Of a stretch of 64,000 bases of DNA, positions 63,941 through 64,000 are shown one piece after another. This DNA comes from Cacajao melanocephalus (taxonomy: Eukaryota > Chordata > Mammalia > Primates > Pitheciidae): positions 37,411 to 101,410 of the forward strand of contig CAUYLG010066090.1 in NCBI GenBank assembly GCA_963573385.1. The letters are read 5' to 3'. The stretch's first letter is position 1. Every line of letters begins with the position of its first letter. The notes below the pieces were generated by a model. The model was not told the DNA's origin and made no database searches. It saw only the letters and a program-made list of their open reading frames with translations. Made by a program: the position numbers and the translations under genes.

Positions 63941-64000
63941 TGGATTAAAGACTTAAACATAAGGCCTAACACCATAAAAACCCTAGAAGAAAACCTAGGC
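63941..64000 (+). mobile_element. L1PA, 5' junction at window end
   Basis: TGGATTAAAGACTTAAACAT, CCATAAAAACCCTAGAAGAA, AACCTAGG is L1 ORF2 in sense. It also matches 39299-39357. The element begins here by 5' truncation and continues beyond the window. Confidence 0.93.

Overview
This window is mammalian nuclear DNA, almost certainly human or another anthropoid primate. It holds more than 25 Alu segments, primate-specific L1 (L1PA/L1PB) and older L1M fragments, an Hsmar1 mariner copy, THE1/MST and MLT1 LTRs, MIR and L2. It is not prokaryotic: there are no operons, ribosome-binding sites, CRISPR arrays or compact genes. All repeat families are named from recognised motifs and remembered consensus features. 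No database search was possible, so subfamily names are approximate.

Layout. 1-2 kb: antisense 5' UTR of an older primate L1, then a probable solo LTR. 2-10.4 kb: AT-rich DNA with L1 fragments, a long TA/CA microsatellite and a MER2-like DNA transposon split by an Alu. 10.4-16 kb: an old Alu, an Hsmar1 copy (internally deleted and split by an Alu), an L1M with its 3' UTR, two Alus and an L1PA 3' end. 16-20 kb: mostly unassigned, with a GC-rich, CpG-depleted block lying inside a split MST-type LTR. 20-28.4 kb: L1M, L1PA and ancient repeats. 29-32.2 kb: a minus-strand primate L1 whose 5' UTR, ORF1 and 3' end survive while the ORF2 body is missing. 32.2-39 kb: repeat-poor DNA with an 81-bp tandem duplication and one unusual two-helix ORF. 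39-42.2 kb: an L1PA 3' end, then an L1M containing two Alus, one of them split by a THE1 LTR with a clean 5-bp target duplication.

From about 42 kb the character changes to GC-richer, Alu-, MIR- and L2-rich DNA with few L1s. It holds a CAC/TCC minisatellite, a near-consensus CTCF motif, MLT1, THE1 and ERV1 LTRs, and a Tigger-like DNA transposon split by two Alus. The window ends just inside another L1PA.

Genes. No complete gene is visible. The only convincing coding signal is on the + strand near the right edge. One candidate 150-nt internal exon (61501-61650) has a single open frame and good splice sites. A second, weaker candidate lies at 58697-58761. If real, they belong to a multi-exon gene whose product I do not recognise, and most of the rest of the window would be intergenic or intronic. 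Most other long ORFs are repeat translations (Alu, L1, microsatellite). I saw no convincing evidence of a new biological system; the best leads are the exon pair, the GC-rich block in the LTR, and several structural rearrangements.
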